Assembly: GCA_019750335.1 (NCBI GenBank)
Contig: JAIEOQ010000002.1
Span: forward strand, 372,001-436,000
Source: Candidatus Obscuribacterales bacterium
Lineage (GTDB): Bacteria; Cyanobacteriota; Vampirovibrionia; Obscuribacterales; Obscuribacteraceae
Reading direction: 5' to 3'
DNA length: 64,000 bases
The notes beneath the pieces are model-generated. The model made no database searches and was not told the DNA's origin. It was given only the letters and a program-made list of their open reading frames with translations. The translations under genes were made by a program, and so were the position numbers. Numbering within the stretch: position 1 is the first letter of the stretch; the number at the start of each line of letters is the position of its first letter. Of the stretch, positions 33,229 to 43,608 are shown piece by piece.

Positions 33229-34578
33229 TTGCCACCATTTTCCAGACGAATACTGCTTGTGACTTTAGAACCGATTGCCAAACAGATGGCCGGTCCGGCC
33301 ATTCGTTGCGTAGAAATAGGCAAACAGCTAGCCAAAGAGCATACGGTAACCATCTTTTCCCCATATGCTTGCAAAGACGCTGAAGTCAAAGAGCTTAACA
33401 ACATAACCAATCTGACACTGGCTTGCGGCATAAACAAATCGCAACTTTATAAACTAGCGCAAGAGCACGACGTGATATTCGTGCAAGCAAACGTTTTGAA
33501 ACCCTATCCGGCCCTTGCCGAGCTAGATAAATACTTTGTCGTCGATCTATATGACCCGTATCTGCTTGCTGTTTTAGCTCAATTCTCTGATGATGACGCC
33601 AGCGCATCGGCAAGTTACAGATTGATGCACAAAATTCTTGAACGTCATATGGTCAAAGCTGATTTTTCAATTTGTGCTTCGGAAAAACAACTGGATTATT
33701 GGCTTGGACGCTTTTGCGCTTTAGGACGTCTGACGCCCGAGCTCTACGCATTTGATCGTTCTTTTCGCAAAATAATCGACATCGTTCCTTTTGGTTTGCC
33801 TGAAACAAGCCCCGAGCGTACCGGTCCGGCTATGCGTGGCCGCGTCGCCGGCATTGAGCAATCTGATTTCATTCTCCTTTGGGGCGGTGGGCTCTGGGAA
33901 TGGTTCGACCCTCTAACTGTAATTAAAGCTGTCGGTTTATTGGCTAATAAACATCCTCAACTGAAGCTTTATTTCATGGGCTTTAAATCGCCCAATCCAC
34001 AAGTACCGCTGATGAAAATGGCCCTAAAAGCAAAAGAGCTGGCAAACGAACTCGGACTTACCGATAAACATGTATTTTTCTGCGATTCATGGACCCCTTA
34101 CGAAGAACGCGTAAATTACTTGCTTGACGCCGACGTGGCCGTTTCCGCTCATTTCGATCTTCCGGAAACCAGATTTTCTTTCCGCACAAGAATATTGGAT
34201 TATCTCTGGGCCGGATTGCCGGTTTTAACCAGCACCGGAGATCAACTAGCCGAGCTGATTGAAAAGAAACAAGCCGGTATTGCTCTGCCTTATGAAGACG
34301 CTCAAGCCTGGGCCAATGCTATCGAGAGTTTATTACTCGACAGCAAGAGAAAAGCGATTCTAGCGGAAAATTCGCACAAACTCTCACTAGAATTTCAGTG
34401 GAATAAAGTCGTAAAACCATTGAGCGATTACTGTGCCAACCCACATCATCTGCCGGTATACAAAAAAGTAAAAATGCCAACTTTAGTCGAACGCGCCAAA
34501 GCAGTTTATTCACGCGGGGGCAAAGAACTGATAAGCAAACGTTCGGCTGAAATCATTAAAGATTTTATGCGCGGCTAA
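33229..34578 (+). CDS. Family 4-type glycosyltransferase
   Basis: 449 aa from a TTG with AGGG a few bases upstream. GT-B fold: N-terminal domain with QMAGPAIRCVEIGKQLAKEHTVTIF and a nucleotide-binding C-terminal domain: FILLWGGGLWEWFDPLTVIKA, HPQLKLYFMGFKSPNPQV, DKHVFFCDSWTPYEERVNYLL, then DADVAVSAHFDLPETRFSFRTRILDYLWAGLPVLTSTGDQLAELI. The Glu of the usual EAFG region is PETRFSF here. C-terminal 70 residues are basic. It could work on a surface glycan with the neighbouring family 2 enzyme. Convergent with the next gene, overlapping by 4 bases. Confidence 0.82.
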   Translation: MPPFSRRILLVTLEPIAKQMAGPAIRCVEIGKQLAKEHTVTIFSPYACKDAEVKELNNITNLTLACGINKSQLYKLAQEHDVIFVQANVLKPYPALAELDKYFVVDLYDPYLLAVLAQFSDDDASASASYRLMHKILERHMVKADFSICASEKQLDYWLGRFCALGRLTPELYAFDRSFRKIIDIVPFGLPETSPERTGPAMRGRVAGIEQSDFILLWGGGLWEWFDPLTVIKAVGLLANKHPQLKLYFMGFKSPNPQVPLMKMALKAKELANELGLTDKHVFFCDSWTPYEERVNYLLDADVAVSAHFDLPETRFSFRTRILDYLWAGLPVLTSTGDQLAELIEKKQAGIALPYEDAQAWANAIESLLLDSKRKAILAENSHKLSLEFQWNKVVKPLSDYCANPHHLPVYKKVKMPTLVERAKAVYSRGGKELISKRSAEIIKDFMRG

Positions 34579-35246
34579 TGCTTTCGCTTATTCAATTCGG
34601 AAAGCATTGCATTGAATCCATCCAAATATTGCTGACGCGTGTCTTTTTCAATCTGCGCCCATTCGGACTTCGGCAAGCTTAATGGTTCCGGCTTCGCTTT
34701 CTGATCCGCTCCGCCTAAACTGGCTTGCATCGCTTGCATTCCATGTAAGTTTATCCAGCGAACATCATAGTTATGCGGAGTTTTACTGTCCCATTCAACC
34801 ACTTTCGGAACGAGCTCCTTGAGCGCAGCAACATGTTGAAACATGTATTGATTGATCCCTGTCCCGTATTCCTGGTTAAGTACCGCTACGCCCTCGCGAG
34901 CGGTGACATCAGCGCAACGATTGGCATCGCAACGAGCTCTCAATTGCCCGGCATAGAACCAAAATGCCGCTTCGTCTTTTTTACCTTGGTCAAACAACTG
35001 ATTGGACAAAACATAAAAAACCGGCGGCGCATATTTATCCGGAGCAGCAAGGATTTCAGCAATCCTTTTTGCTTTTACTTTTTCATTGCTCTGAGTAAGC
35101 TCTTGCATGGACTGCTGAGCCAAGCTGACGTCGATTTTTGCATACTCACCTTGAGGCGCCAACTCAATCGTATCTGCCCAAAGAGGAAGCTGAACGAATA
35201 AAAAGGCCGCAAACAGAAAAGCATAAATAGCAATCTTTTTTATCAT
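34575..35246 (-). CDS. Exported protein of unknown function, coupled to a TPR gene
   Basis: 223 aa from the ATG at 35246, which overlaps the upstream TPR stop as ATGA. The signal peptide is KKIAIYAFLFAAFLFVQLPLWA. The body is mostly helical with TPR/Sel1-like spacing (VFYVLSNQLFDQGKKDEAAFWFYAGQLRARCDANRC; ALKELVPKVVEWDSKTPHNYDVRWINLHG). Two Cys (CDANRC) may pair in the periplasm. The FWFYAGQLRARCD segment recalls small Sel1-like or 'tetratrico-associated' lipoproteins of other bacteria, but I do not assign a family. Confidence 0.65.
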   Translation of the reverse strand: MIKKIAIYAFLFAAFLFVQLPLWADTIELAPQGEYAKIDVSLAQQSMQELTQSNEKVKAKRIAEILAAPDKYAPPVFYVLSNQLFDQGKKDEAAFWFYAGQLRARCDANRCADVTAREGVAVLNQEYGTGINQYMFQHVAALKELVPKVVEWDSKTPHNYDVRWINLHGMQAMQASLGGADQKAKPEPLSLPKSEWAQIEKDTRQQYLDGFNAMLSELNKRKH

Positions 35247-36226
35247 TGAGATTTCTTCTTTTCCATAGTTTTGTTCAACCAGAAACTGGCTTCCGGATAA
35301 TTCGGATCGCAACGCAAAGTGTCCTCAAATTGTTTAATCGCATTTTTGAATTGATCCAAACTGAAATACATACAGCCGAGTTGAAAGTGCACAGCCGCAT
35401 CGTAAGGATTTACTTCCAAAGCCTTTCCTAAATGAGTAAGCGCTTGCGAATAATCTTTTTCATCCAGAGCCATAATCCCCAGCTTCAAATGTGCTTCATA
35501 AAATTGAGGGTTAATATCGAGCACTCGCTCAAATCCTTCTTTAGCTTTGACTCTCTCTCCTTGCGCCTCATCGATACAGGCTAACTGACAGAGAACAGCC
35601 GGATTTTTTTTGTCTTTCTCTAGAGCGACTTTGTAATATTCAGCAGCCGCCTTGTAATCTTTTTTTGCTTGGGCAATCTTGCCCAACTGATAAATTGCGT
35701 CGGCATAATTAGGGTCAAGCTTGAGCACCACCTCAAACTCTTTCTTGGCTTCATCCTCTTTCTTCAGTTCCAAAAGTACGTAAGCTAAGTTATAGTGAGC
35801 CTCAAGAAAGTTTGGCTTTAGTTTTATTGCCGCTCTGTATGCCGATTCAGCTTTATCGTACTGGCGCAACTGCTGATAACTGAAAGCTAGATTATTCTGT
35901 CCTTCAGCATAAGCAGGGTCCAACTCGACCACCGATTGATAGATAACTACGGCGTCTTGCCATTTATTTTGACGCTGATAACAAGCGCCAATCCAATTAC
36001 AGACTGCCACATTGTATTTATCCAAAGCCAAAGCTTTTCGCAGCTCGACCAGGGATTCTTCATACTTGCCTTTATTGAATAAAGCGATTCCGGCGTTTAA
36101 AGTTGATTCAAAAGCGCTCGACTGCGCAGCCGACGCTCCCACAGCTTTAACGGTCGGAGCTTTAGCCATTACCGGAGAAAAGAACTGCACAGCCAGAAAA
36201 GAGATGAGAAACAATTTGAAACGCAT
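35243..36226 (-). CDS. Exported TPR protein, nine-repeat type
   Basis: 327 aa. The signal peptide (FKLFLISFLAVQFFSPVMA) is followed by about eight consecutive 34-residue TPRs covering residues 40-320, with the usual positions W-LG-Y-A-F-A-P well kept (for example AVCNWIGACYQRQNKWQDAVVIYQSVVELDP; EAHYNLAYVLLELKKEDEAKKEFEVVLKLDP). A C-terminal PEASFWLNKTMEKKKSQ ends it. The long regular array suggests a protein scaffold in the periplasm. Coupled to the next gene by ATGA. Confidence 0.8.
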   Translation of the reverse strand: MRFKLFLISFLAVQFFSPVMAKAPTVKAVGASAAQSSAFESTLNAGIALFNKGKYEESLVELRKALALDKYNVAVCNWIGACYQRQNKWQDAVVIYQSVVELDPAYAEGQNNLAFSYQQLRQYDKAESAYRAAIKLKPNFLEAHYNLAYVLLELKKEDEAKKEFEVVLKLDPNYADAIYQLGKIAQAKKDYKAAAEYYKVALEKDKKNPAVLCQLACIDEAQGERVKAKEGFERVLDINPQFYEAHLKLGIMALDEKDYSQALTHLGKALEVNPYDAAVHFQLGCMYFSLDQFKNAIKQFEDTLRCDPNYPEASFWLNKTMEKKKSQ

Positions 36227-36320
36227 ATTCGTTACAGTAATTTACCAATTAGCCTAATTTCATAAGATATCAAAGACAGATAATAAATGCTCATCTTGCC
36301 ATTTACTCCGGGATAAAAAA

Positions 36321-37172
36321 TTGACTGACAAGCCCGACCTTTCACCACCGGTTAATCTACAGGAGCAAACCTGGGTTGAATTCGAACTTTCAGCGGCTCT
36401 TGGGCTCTCCGGCGCTTTAGCCTTCGAGCTGACAAAGTTAAAGCATCGAGTCAACAAAGAACGTGTACACAAATCACGCGTAGCGCTCCGCCGCTGGTTT
36501 TCGGTTTGGACCGTTTTATCCGAAGACGGCTGGAGCAAGAAAAAATTTCGCCAAGGCGTAATCAAACCACTGCGAAAACTCCTGAAAAAACTAGGCAGCG
36601 TCAGAGATATCGATGTCAACATCGAGCTGGCGCGCAAACTTGGTTGCGAGAAAGCCTTGATTAAGCACTTGGCGCGCAAGCGTCGCAAAGCACGCAAAAA
36701 GCTTGAGAAACTAATCAAAACCACGGACCTACAAGCGGTCACGGCTGGCATTCATGACTATCTTTCTAAAACTGCTAAGAATCTGCACACTGAAACTGTC
36801 GATGCGGCTTATGAGCACTTTGATCGATATATCACTCGCCTGGAAGAACGCGTCAAGAGAATGGCGCAAACAGCTAAAAGTCCGGAAGATTTACACCAAT
36901 TGCGTCTGGTTATCAAACAATGGCGTTATCTGCTTGTTGAGTGCTTTGGTTTAAGCAATAATGAGCTTGTCATATCTCAGCAATATCTAGGTGACATACA
37001 TGACTTGGATAGTTTTCGCCAGATTTTAATTAAGCTCGATGAGCAGAGTCCTGCTCTTGCACGATTAAAAACACGACGGCAAGAGCTTATGGCAAGATTT
37101 AAATCCGAGAGTCAAAAATTACCTTACGGACTGAGACCGGGATTTCGCTCTTTCAAAGAGCTGAATTCTTAA
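36321..37172 (+). CDS. CHAD-domain protein
   Basis: 283 aa from TTG with GGGA 9 bases upstream. The CHAD (conserved histidine alpha-helical) domain covers nearly all of it: conserved His in LKHRVNKERVHKSRVALRR, the RDIDVNIE loop (LGSVRDIDV) and the later LHQLRLVIKQWRYLLV and YLGDIHDLDSF. CHAD proteins bind polyphosphate granules through the Lys/Arg- and His-rich groove. Thirty-odd Lys/Arg fit that. A PPK2-type polyphosphate enzyme is coded 6 kb downstream on the other strand. Divergent from the TPR gene. Confidence 0.85.
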   Translation: MTDKPDLSPPVNLQEQTWVEFELSAALGLSGALAFELTKLKHRVNKERVHKSRVALRRWFSVWTVLSEDGWSKKKFRQGVIKPLRKLLKKLGSVRDIDVNIELARKLGCEKALIKHLARKRRKARKKLEKLIKTTDLQAVTAGIHDYLSKTAKNLHTETVDAAYEHFDRYITRLEERVKRMAQTAKSPEDLHQLRLVIKQWRYLLVECFGLSNNELVISQQYLGDIHDLDSFRQILIKLDEQSPALARLKTRRQELMARFKSESQKLPYGLRPGFRSFKELNS

Positions 37173-37269
37173 GTCAGTGTCTCAGATGATTAATTTCACA
37201 TGTCCTAATCGCGGATCAATAGCCCGCGAAACAATAAAATTGATATAGAAGCGCAGGATAAGGAAGAAG

Positions 37270-38244
37270 ATGGCCATACGCAAGAGAGTTACGATTTTAG
37301 GTTCTGGGGCTGCCGGATTAACGGCTGCCATATATGCTTCACGAGCGGAGCTGGAACCACTGGTTATACAAGGCTTGCAAGCTGGCGGACAGCTTACGAT
37401 CACCACAGACGTGGAGAATTTTCCTGGTTTTCCCAATGGCATCCTCGGTCCAACTTTAATGGAAGAGATGCATAAACAAGCGGAACGCTTCGGCACTCAA
37501 TTTATTTATGACAACGCCGACTCAGTCGATCTGTCCAAACGTCCTTTTGTCATTAAAACAAGCGGCGAAGAGATTCATACCGACACTTTAATCGTCACGA
37601 CCGGAGCCTCGGCAAAATGGTTGGGCATTGATTCCGAACAAAAATTGATGGGGCACGGCGTTTCAGCCTGCGCTACATGTGACGGCTTTTTCTTCAAAGA
37701 CAAAATCGTTTATGTGATCGGCGGCGGCGATACGGCTATGGAAGAGGCCGTTTTTCTCACACGCTTTGCTAGCTCTGTAACTCTGGTCCATCGTCGTGAT
37801 TCTTTCCGTGCTTCAAAAATCATGGTTGATCGCGTGCGCAACAATCCAAAAATCAAATTGATGGTTGATACGGTAGTCGACGAAATTCTTGACGTAAGCA
37901 AGAACGAAGTTACCGGCATCAAACTGCGTAACCTAAAAACTAACGAAGCGCAAGAGCTCCCGGCCGACGGTGTATTCATCGCCATTGGACACCACCCCAG
38001 CTCAGATCTTTTTGTTGGACAGTTAAAGCTGAATCCTAACGGCTACATCGAAACCGATGGCGTCAAAACCAGCGTACCTGGCGTATTTGCCGCCGGCGAT
38101 GTACAAGACGAAGTTTATAAGCAAGCGATTACGGCTGCCGGAACCGGTTGTGCTGCAGCACTTGAAGCACAATGGTATTTGGAACGAATGGAAGCCGAAC
38201 ATTCGAGCGACGACAATAAAGCCGCCAAGAGCGCCGCTAGATAA
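37270..38244 (+). CDS. trxB: Thioredoxin reductase
   Basis: 324 aa. FAD motif VTILGSGAAGLTAAIYASRAELEPLV at the N-terminus, redox motif ACATCDGFFF (CxxC) at about residues 136-139, NADPH motif YVIGGGDTAMEEAVFL, HRRDSFRASKIMVDR, and the C-terminal FAD motif GVKTSVPGVFAAGDVQDEVYKQAITAAGTG. Reduces thioredoxin with NADPH. GGAAGA precedes the ATG by 5 bases. Its 3' end overlaps the convergent oxidase gene by 8 bases. Confidence 0.95.
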   Translation: MAIRKRVTILGSGAAGLTAAIYASRAELEPLVIQGLQAGGQLTITTDVENFPGFPNGILGPTLMEEMHKQAERFGTQFIYDNADSVDLSKRPFVIKTSGEEIHTDTLIVTTGASAKWLGIDSEQKLMGHGVSACATCDGFFFKDKIVYVIGGGDTAMEEAVFLTRFASSVTLVHRRDSFRASKIMVDRVRNNPKIKLMVDTVVDEILDVSKNEVTGIKLRNLKTNEAQELPADGVFIAIGHHPSSDLFVGQLKLNPNGYIETDGVKTSVPGVFAAGDVQDEVYKQAITAAGTGCAAALEAQWYLERMEAEHSSDDNKAAKSAAR

Positions 38245-39388
38245 AACGCGAAGCTGAAAATAGAGCTTCCGCTTCTGGATCTTTTTGACATTTGTTTTGC
38301 AGCCTGTCTGCCAAGCTTTTGCCAATCCAAGGCGCAAATTTAAAAGCATGGCCTGAACACCCGGCAAAGAACACCACATTGTCGTAGCCGGGCAAATGAT
38401 CAATGACAAAGTTTTGATCCGGAGTATTTGTGTACAGACATGTGGCACTATGAAGAATCGGTCCAGCCGCTTCCGGAAGCAAAGCTTCCATTCTTTCTTG
38501 CAACATGGCCAATCTCTCTTTCTCCACTTTGAAATCACGATCTTGCGCCGTGGTGATTACCCCGGTTTGGTGCATTGCTGATTTGACACCGTCCCGACCA
38601 AACAAAGGAAAGCCATACCAGCCTATGCCACCGGCAGCGGTACTATTGCTCCGTTGAATAAAAACCGGGAATTTGCCTGGCAAAAAAGCATTCGCGTTTT
38701 TCGCTGCAAAAAAAGCATACTGCTCTTGGCTTACAACAAGGGGCAAATTTAGCCCGAGCCTACTTAAAAGCGGCCCAGACCAGGAACCGGCGCAAATAAC
38801 CAGATGCTTGCCTTGCAAAATTCCGGACGGTCCCTTGATTGTCACTTTTCCGCCTTCAAGCTCAATACTTTCTACAGTCCAAGCCGTCTTGATCTCCACA
38901 TCATGTTGTCGGCATAATTTTTGTAGAGTTTCCACAGACAAAGAAGCAGGCAAAATACCTGAATCTTCCTGATAAAGTCCTAGAGATCCCGGCTCAACCA
39001 CAAATTGCGGAAAACGCCGGCTAATCTCCGCGCTTTCCATAAGCTCAAAGCTGATGCCACTTATTTTCAAACTGTCCCTACAAGCCACAAGCTCAGGACT
39101 ACTTGCTAAAGCCAGGTCCAACCCGCCGGTTTTCAAATATAGCTTTTCACAAGCTTCCTGCTCCAGCTCGCTCCATAACAGATAAGCTTCGGCAGCCATG
39201 CGCACATAAACAGGCATTTCATATACATAACGAATAATTCGGCTCTCGCCATGAGAGCTTCCACGTTCGTGACCAAGCTCAAATTGTTCGACAAGAGTAG
39301 TTGCTTTACCCTCACGCCCAAGATAATAAGCAGCAGCGCTACCAACAGCACCGGCACCTAAGACTATATATTCCGTTGATTCAACCAT
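38237..39388 (-). CDS. Sarcosine oxidase / N-methyl-amino-acid oxidase family flavoprotein
   Basis: 383 aa. Dinucleotide motif YIVLGAGAVGSAAAYYLGREG, then the family signature GSSHGESRIIRYVYE, seen in monomeric sarcosine oxidase and SolA. The Cys that covalently binds FAD is in TCLYTNTPDQNF near residue 316, and the C-terminal VFFAGCSGHAFKFAPWIGKSLAD follows. Oxidises an N-methyl or secondary amine to aldehyde and amine with H2O2. Substrate is not fixed by sequence. No gly/ser hydroxymethyl genes are close. Convergent with trxB. Confidence 0.85.
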   Translation of the reverse strand: MVESTEYIVLGAGAVGSAAAYYLGREGKATTLVEQFELGHERGSSHGESRIIRYVYEMPVYVRMAAEAYLLWSELEQEACEKLYLKTGGLDLALASSPELVACRDSLKISGISFELMESAEISRRFPQFVVEPGSLGLYQEDSGILPASLSVETLQKLCRQHDVEIKTAWTVESIELEGGKVTIKGPSGILQGKHLVICAGSWSGPLLSRLGLNLPLVVSQEQYAFFAAKNANAFLPGKFPVFIQRSNSTAAGGIGWYGFPLFGRDGVKSAMHQTGVITTAQDRDFKVEKERLAMLQERMEALLPEAAGPILHSATCLYTNTPDQNFVIDHLPGYDNVVFFAGCSGHAFKFAPWIGKSLADRLQNKCQKDPEAEALFSASRFI

Positions 39389-39473
39389 GGGCTCCGCTTG
39401 TCAGGAGACGCTTTGCTTAACTAGTTGAGCATAAAACATGTTGCCTGCAGGCTCAAGGTAAAATAGACAAATT

Positions 39474-40625
39474 ATGAGTTTCAATCACATCGCTATGGTC
39501 ATGCGCCAATTCTCTGCTCAGGGCGGGCTAGAGTTATATGCTTACAAACTTGTAGAAGGACTTTTAGCCAAAGGGCTGCGCATCAGCGTCATCTGCCAGC
39601 AAAATGACAGCACTCTTGCTGCCGAGAACTTAAAAGTCATCTCAATCGGCAAGCAGGCCTGCTCGCGAAACAAATGGCAACGCATGCAAGCTGAGTACAA
39701 CTCCATATCACAAGGGTTAGCTCAAGCCGGCGATTTTGATCTAATTCACAGTCAACATTATCCAGTAGCACAAGCAGACTTAGTCACTTTCCATAATCAC
39801 AGCACCAAGCAGTTAAGCCGGAAAGGGTTCCCTTGGGAAAAACTGCTCAACGAAAGCAAGCGTTCCTTTGCTAAAGCTTACAAGCTCCGTGATGAGTTTG
39901 ATGACTTGCTCTGCCGTAATGCCAGCTGTTTGCTTTTTCCGTCAGCCGTCATGCAAAAAGATTTTTATATGACTTATCCCTCCTTGCTTGCCGAACCGCA
40001 AAAACCATATGTAATATCAGCACCGGGAGCCGATCTCGCCGAACAAAGCGATATCAACACCCAATCAGAGCTTGGTACAAATCTGCTTTTTGTCGGTCGC
40101 GGCTTTCGCAAGAAAGGTTTAGACGTTCTTCTTGCTGCCTGCCAAAATTTATCCGCCCAGAAACGCTCATTCAAACTTTTTATCGCCGGTATCAGAAAAA
40201 AACCGATTGACGATTTGCGCCTTGCTTTCATGGGGTTGCAGGATCATGTTCAGTATCTTGGTTTTCAAAAGGATATGAATAGCGTCTACGAAAAAGCGAG
40301 CATCATTGTTTTACCTTCACGAGTCGAACCGTTTGGCATGGCCCCGATTCAAGCCATGCGTCACGGATTGGTGCCGGTAGTCAGCAATACCTCCGGCGTC
40401 GCTGAGGTTTTGCAAGATCAAGTCGACTCACTTATTCTGCAAGATCATCTTAGCGCTACTGAACTATCGTCCTTGCTCGGCAAATTAATGGATGACAAAA
40501 ATTTGCTACAGTCACTTGCTCAACAAGCAACAAAAACAGCAGCTACTATCAACTGGGATAATACGGTGAATTCAACTTTGCAGGCCTATGCTATCGCCTG
40601 GAAAATCAAACGGAGTGGGCAGTAA
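39474..40625 (+). CDS. Family 4 glycosyltransferase
   Basis: 383 aa. GT-B fold: N-terminal [25 protein letters not shown], middle [27 protein letters not shown]-terminal nucleotide-sugar domain [75 protein letters not shown], with the EX7E motif ([10 protein letters not shown]). Sugar and acceptor unknown; similar to lipopolysaccharide-type transferases. The 3' end touches the next gene, whose ATG starts two bases after the stop. Confidence 0.87.
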   Translation: MSFNHIAMVMRQFSAQGGLELYAYKLVEGLLAKGLRISVICQQNDSTLAAENLKVISIGKQACSRNKWQRMQAEYNSISQGLAQAGDFDLIHSQHYPVAQADLVTFHNHSTKQLSRKGFPWEKLLNESKRSFAKAYKLRDEFDDLLCRNASCLLFPSAVMQKDFYMTYPSLLAEPQKPYVISAPGADLAEQSDINTQSELGTNLLFVGRGFRKKGLDVLLAACQNLSAQKRSFKLFIAGIRKKPIDDLRLAFMGLQDHVQYLGFQKDMNSVYEKASIIVLPSRVEPFGMAPIQAMRHGLVPVVSNTSGVAEVLQDQVDSLILQDHLSATELSSLLGKLMDDKNLLQSLAQQATKTAATINWDNTVNSTLQAYAIAWKIKRSGQ

Positions 40626-40626
40626 C

Positions 40627-42726
40627 ATGGACGAAAAAAATCGCCAGCCAAATAAGCTTGCTGGAGAAACCAGCACTTATCTTTTGCAGCATGCTCGCAA
40701 TCCGGTGCAATGGTATCCCTGGGGAGAAGAAGCCCTAAGCCTGGCAAAAGCTCAGGATAAACCAATCTTGCTCTCCATCGGCTACTCGGCTTGTCATTGG
40801 TGTCATGTCATGGAACATGAATCATTTGAAGACGAGAATACGGCAAAGTTGATGAACGAAATGTTCATCAATATAAAAGTGGATCGTGAAGAGCGTCCTG
40901 ACCTGGACGAAATTTATATGAAGTCTGTACAAATGCTGACTGGGCATGGCGGCTGGCCAATGACTGTGTTTCTTACTCCGGAGATGAAACCATTTTTTGC
41001 CGGCACTTATTTTCCGCCCCAAGACAGACATGGCATACCCAGCTTTCAAAAAGTTCTGGCTGGCGTCCATAAAGCTTGGACTACTCAGCGCTCCGATGTC
41101 GAAGAAAGTTCGGAAGACATTACTAAGCATCTATCTCTTTTAGATAAGATCAAAGAGCACGATACGACAATTGACCTTACTTTGATTAACGAGGCAGTGG
41201 ATAAACTAATTGCTTTCGCCGATCGTACTTGGGGTGGTTTTGGCGGAGCACCAAAATTTCCACAAACGGCTAGTTTATCTTTGTTGATGCGCCGCTTGAA
41301 ACCCGGTTCACAAACAAAAAGTGGGCGAGAGCTTGATTGTATGGAAATCATCAACACTACATTGGACAAGATGGCCCAAGGTGGGATGCACGATCAAATC
41401 GGCGGCGGCTTTGCTCGCTATTCAGTTGATCGTCAATGGCTGGTGCCTCATTTTGAAAAAATGCTTTATGACAATGCTCTGCTTGCTCAAACTTTTATTG
41501 ACGGATATGCAATCACCGGCAAATTTTATTGGCTAAAAGTAGCAACAGATTGTCTGGACTTTGTCTTGCGCGAGTTAAAAATGCCGGAAGGGGGTTTTTA
41601 CTGCAGCCTGGACGCTGATAGCGAAGGCGAAGAAGGCAAATTTTACGTTTGGGAACCGGAAGAGATAATTTCAATCTTGGGCAAAACCGACGGAGTTTGG
41701 ATTAACGAAATTTTTGGCATTAAAGACGGCGGTAATTTCGAACACGGAAAAAGTATCGCTAATTTAGCTCTGCCAGCAGCAGAGTTATCCAGCAAATACA
41801 ATCTTTCCGAAGAACAATTTTGGCAACGTCTTGATCCGCTACGCCAAAAATTGTTGCAAGTTCGCGACAAACGAATTCATCCCGGACGTGACGATAAAAT
41901 GCTCACCAGCTGGACAAGTTTGATGATTAGCGCTCTGGCTGACGGTTATAAAATAACCGGTGAACAAAAATATCTTGCCTCAGCAATAGACGCCGCAAAT
42001 TTCATTCTAAAAGATCTTTATCGCGACGGAAAACTTCTGCGCACTTACGGGCAAGGACAAGCCCGACTCGACGGCTACCTGGAAGACTATGCTTACTTTA
42101 TTCGAGCTTTGCTTGACTTAGCTTCGGTGGATGCCGACAGCCGTTGGTATCAATCAGCTTTAGCTTTGAATAAAGTTGTAATCGAACAATTCTGGGACAA
42201 AGATGAAGGCGGTTTTTATTTCACCGGCGAAAATCATGAAAAGCTGATTGCTCGAACCAAACATTTTTTTGACGGCTCCACGCCATCAGCTACTTCAACA
42301 TCGGTATTCAACCTTCTGCGCATTGCCAAACTCAGCGGCAACAATGAACTGAACGAACGAGCTTATTCCGTCCTCAAGCTTTATTCGTTGTATTACACAA
42401 AAGCGCCGGATCAATTTGCCAATCTATTATGTGCTTTGGATTTTTATCTTGCAAAAACAAGCGAGATTGCTCTTCTTTTTGATTCGTCTAAACAAACAGC
42501 CTCTGCCCTAATTCATGCTATTCACAAAAATTATTTACCGAATACGGTCGTACTGATTCACGATCAAGCTAAAGCCGATTCACTCAACAGTCCTTTGCTT
42601 GAACAAAGAAACGCTCTTGAAGGCAAGCCCACAGCTTATATCTGCCAGAACTACGCTTGCCAACAACCAATAACAGATCTCGCTATTTTGCAAAAACAGC
42701 TATCCGAGCTGCAAACACAAAACTAA
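40627..42726 (+). CDS. DUF255 thioredoxin-domain protein (YyaL/Spata20 family)
   Basis: 699 aa from the ATG at 40627, two bases after the preceding stop. The thioredoxin-like start [62 protein letters not shown] contains CHWC. Then [28 protein letters not shown], a typical cis-Pro region. The rest is an alpha/alpha toroid like GlcNAc epimerases and six-hairpin glycosidases ([50 protein letters not shown]). Family function is unclear; the fold could bind a sugar or act as a redox protein. Confidence 0.88.
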   Translation: MDEKNRQPNKLAGETSTYLLQHARNPVQWYPWGEEALSLAKAQDKPILLSIGYSACHWCHVMEHESFEDENTAKLMNEMFINIKVDREERPDLDEIYMKSVQMLTGHGGWPMTVFLTPEMKPFFAGTYFPPQDRHGIPSFQKVLAGVHKAWTTQRSDVEESSEDITKHLSLLDKIKEHDTTIDLTLINEAVDKLIAFADRTWGGFGGAPKFPQTASLSLLMRRLKPGSQTKSGRELDCMEIINTTLDKMAQGGMHDQIGGGFARYSVDRQWLVPHFEKMLYDNALLAQTFIDGYAITGKFYWLKVATDCLDFVLRELKMPEGGFYCSLDADSEGEEGKFYVWEPEEIISILGKTDGVWINEIFGIKDGGNFEHGKSIANLALPAAELSSKYNLSEEQFWQRLDPLRQKLLQVRDKRIHPGRDDKMLTSWTSLMISALADGYKITGEQKYLASAIDAANFILKDLYRDGKLLRTYGQGQARLDGYLEDYAYFIRALLDLASVDADSRWYQSALALNKVVIEQFWDKDEGGFYFTGENHEKLIARTKHFFDGSTPSATSTSVFNLLRIAKLSGNNELNERAYSVLKLYSLYYTKAPDQFANLLCALDFYLAKTSEIALLFDSSKQTASALIHAIHKNYLPNTVVLIHDQAKADSLNSPLLEQRNALEGKPTAYICQNYACQQPITDLAILQKQLSELQTQN

Positions 42727-42729
42727 AGG

Positions 42730-43608
42730 CTATTCCAATTCCAGTTTTTTCTTGGCTTGAGCAAGCATCTTCTTTTGTTCGGCCCCAAGAACAGGATATT
42801 TGAGATTGAGCTTTTTCAAGGTTTCATAAATGACATAGCTGACAGCCAAGCGAGTAAAAGGCTTAAAGTCAGCCGGAATCACATACCACGGGGCACGCTC
42901 GGTGCTTGTGGCAGACAAACATTCCTCATAAGCATCAATATAGTCTTGCCAGTGGGCTCGCTCTTCAACATCTCCCATTTCAAATTTCCAATTTTTTTCA
43001 GGACGTTCAATCCGTCTCAAGAAACGTTCTTTTTGTTCTTGTTTGGATATATTCAAATAAAATTTCAGAACGGTCGTACCGTTGTTGACCAAATATTCTT
43101 CAAAATTATTGATTTCTTTAAATCGTCGTTGCCAGATTTTTTTATCAACCAGACGTGACGGAAGCTTTTGTTTAGCGAGAATTTCCGGATGCACGCGAGC
43201 AACCAAAACTTCTTCATAATATGATCGATTAAAAATCCCGATCATGCCTCGTTCCGGTAAAGCTTTAGAACAACGCCATAGATAATCATGACCCAGCTCC
43301 TCGGTTGAAGGAGCTTTAAAGCTAACAACATGGCAGCCTTGTGGATTAAGCCCGGACATAACATGTTTAATCGTGCCATCTTTGCCGGCGGCATCTATAG
43401 CTTGCAAAATAATCAGCAGGCTCTGGCTATCCTGAGCGTATAACTTATCTTGATATTCGGTCAACAACTTTATGCTGTCTTGCAATTTTTCAGCTGCTTT
43501 TTCTTTTGTCATCCCGTCCGGAATATAATCCGGGCGATATTTTTTTGACAAAGAGACTTTGCTGCCTGGCTTAACCAAAAGCTTATCCGTCAGCCCGGGA
43601 ATTTTCAT
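42730..43608 (-). CDS. Polyphosphate kinase 2 family (PPK2), polyP:nucleotide phosphotransferase
   Basis: 292 aa. Walker A AIDAAGKDGTIKHVMSG at about 70-85, then NPQGCHVVSFKAPSTEELGHDYLWR, Walker B/lid region IFNRSYYEEVLVARV, and the ERFLRRIERPEKNWKFEMGDVEERAHWQDY lid. The GKDGT form and the NPQGC stretch match PPK2 class III-like proteins (polyP:AMP/ADP phosphotransferases), so it probably makes ADP/ATP from polyphosphate. Coupled to DUF4239 upstream by ATGA. A CHAD protein is 5.5 kb away. Confidence 0.88.
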   Translation of the reverse strand: MKIPGLTDKLLVKPGSKVSLSKKYRPDYIPDGMTKEKAAEKLQDSIKLLTEYQDKLYAQDSQSLLIILQAIDAAGKDGTIKHVMSGLNPQGCHVVSFKAPSTEELGHDYLWRCSKALPERGMIGIFNRSYYEEVLVARVHPEILAKQKLPSRLVDKKIWQRRFKEINNFEEYLVNNGTTVLKFYLNISKQEQKERFLRRIERPEKNWKFEMGDVEERAHWQDYIDAYEECLSATSTERAPWYVIPADFKPFTRLAVSYVIYETLKKLNLKYPVLGAEQKKMLAQAKKKLELE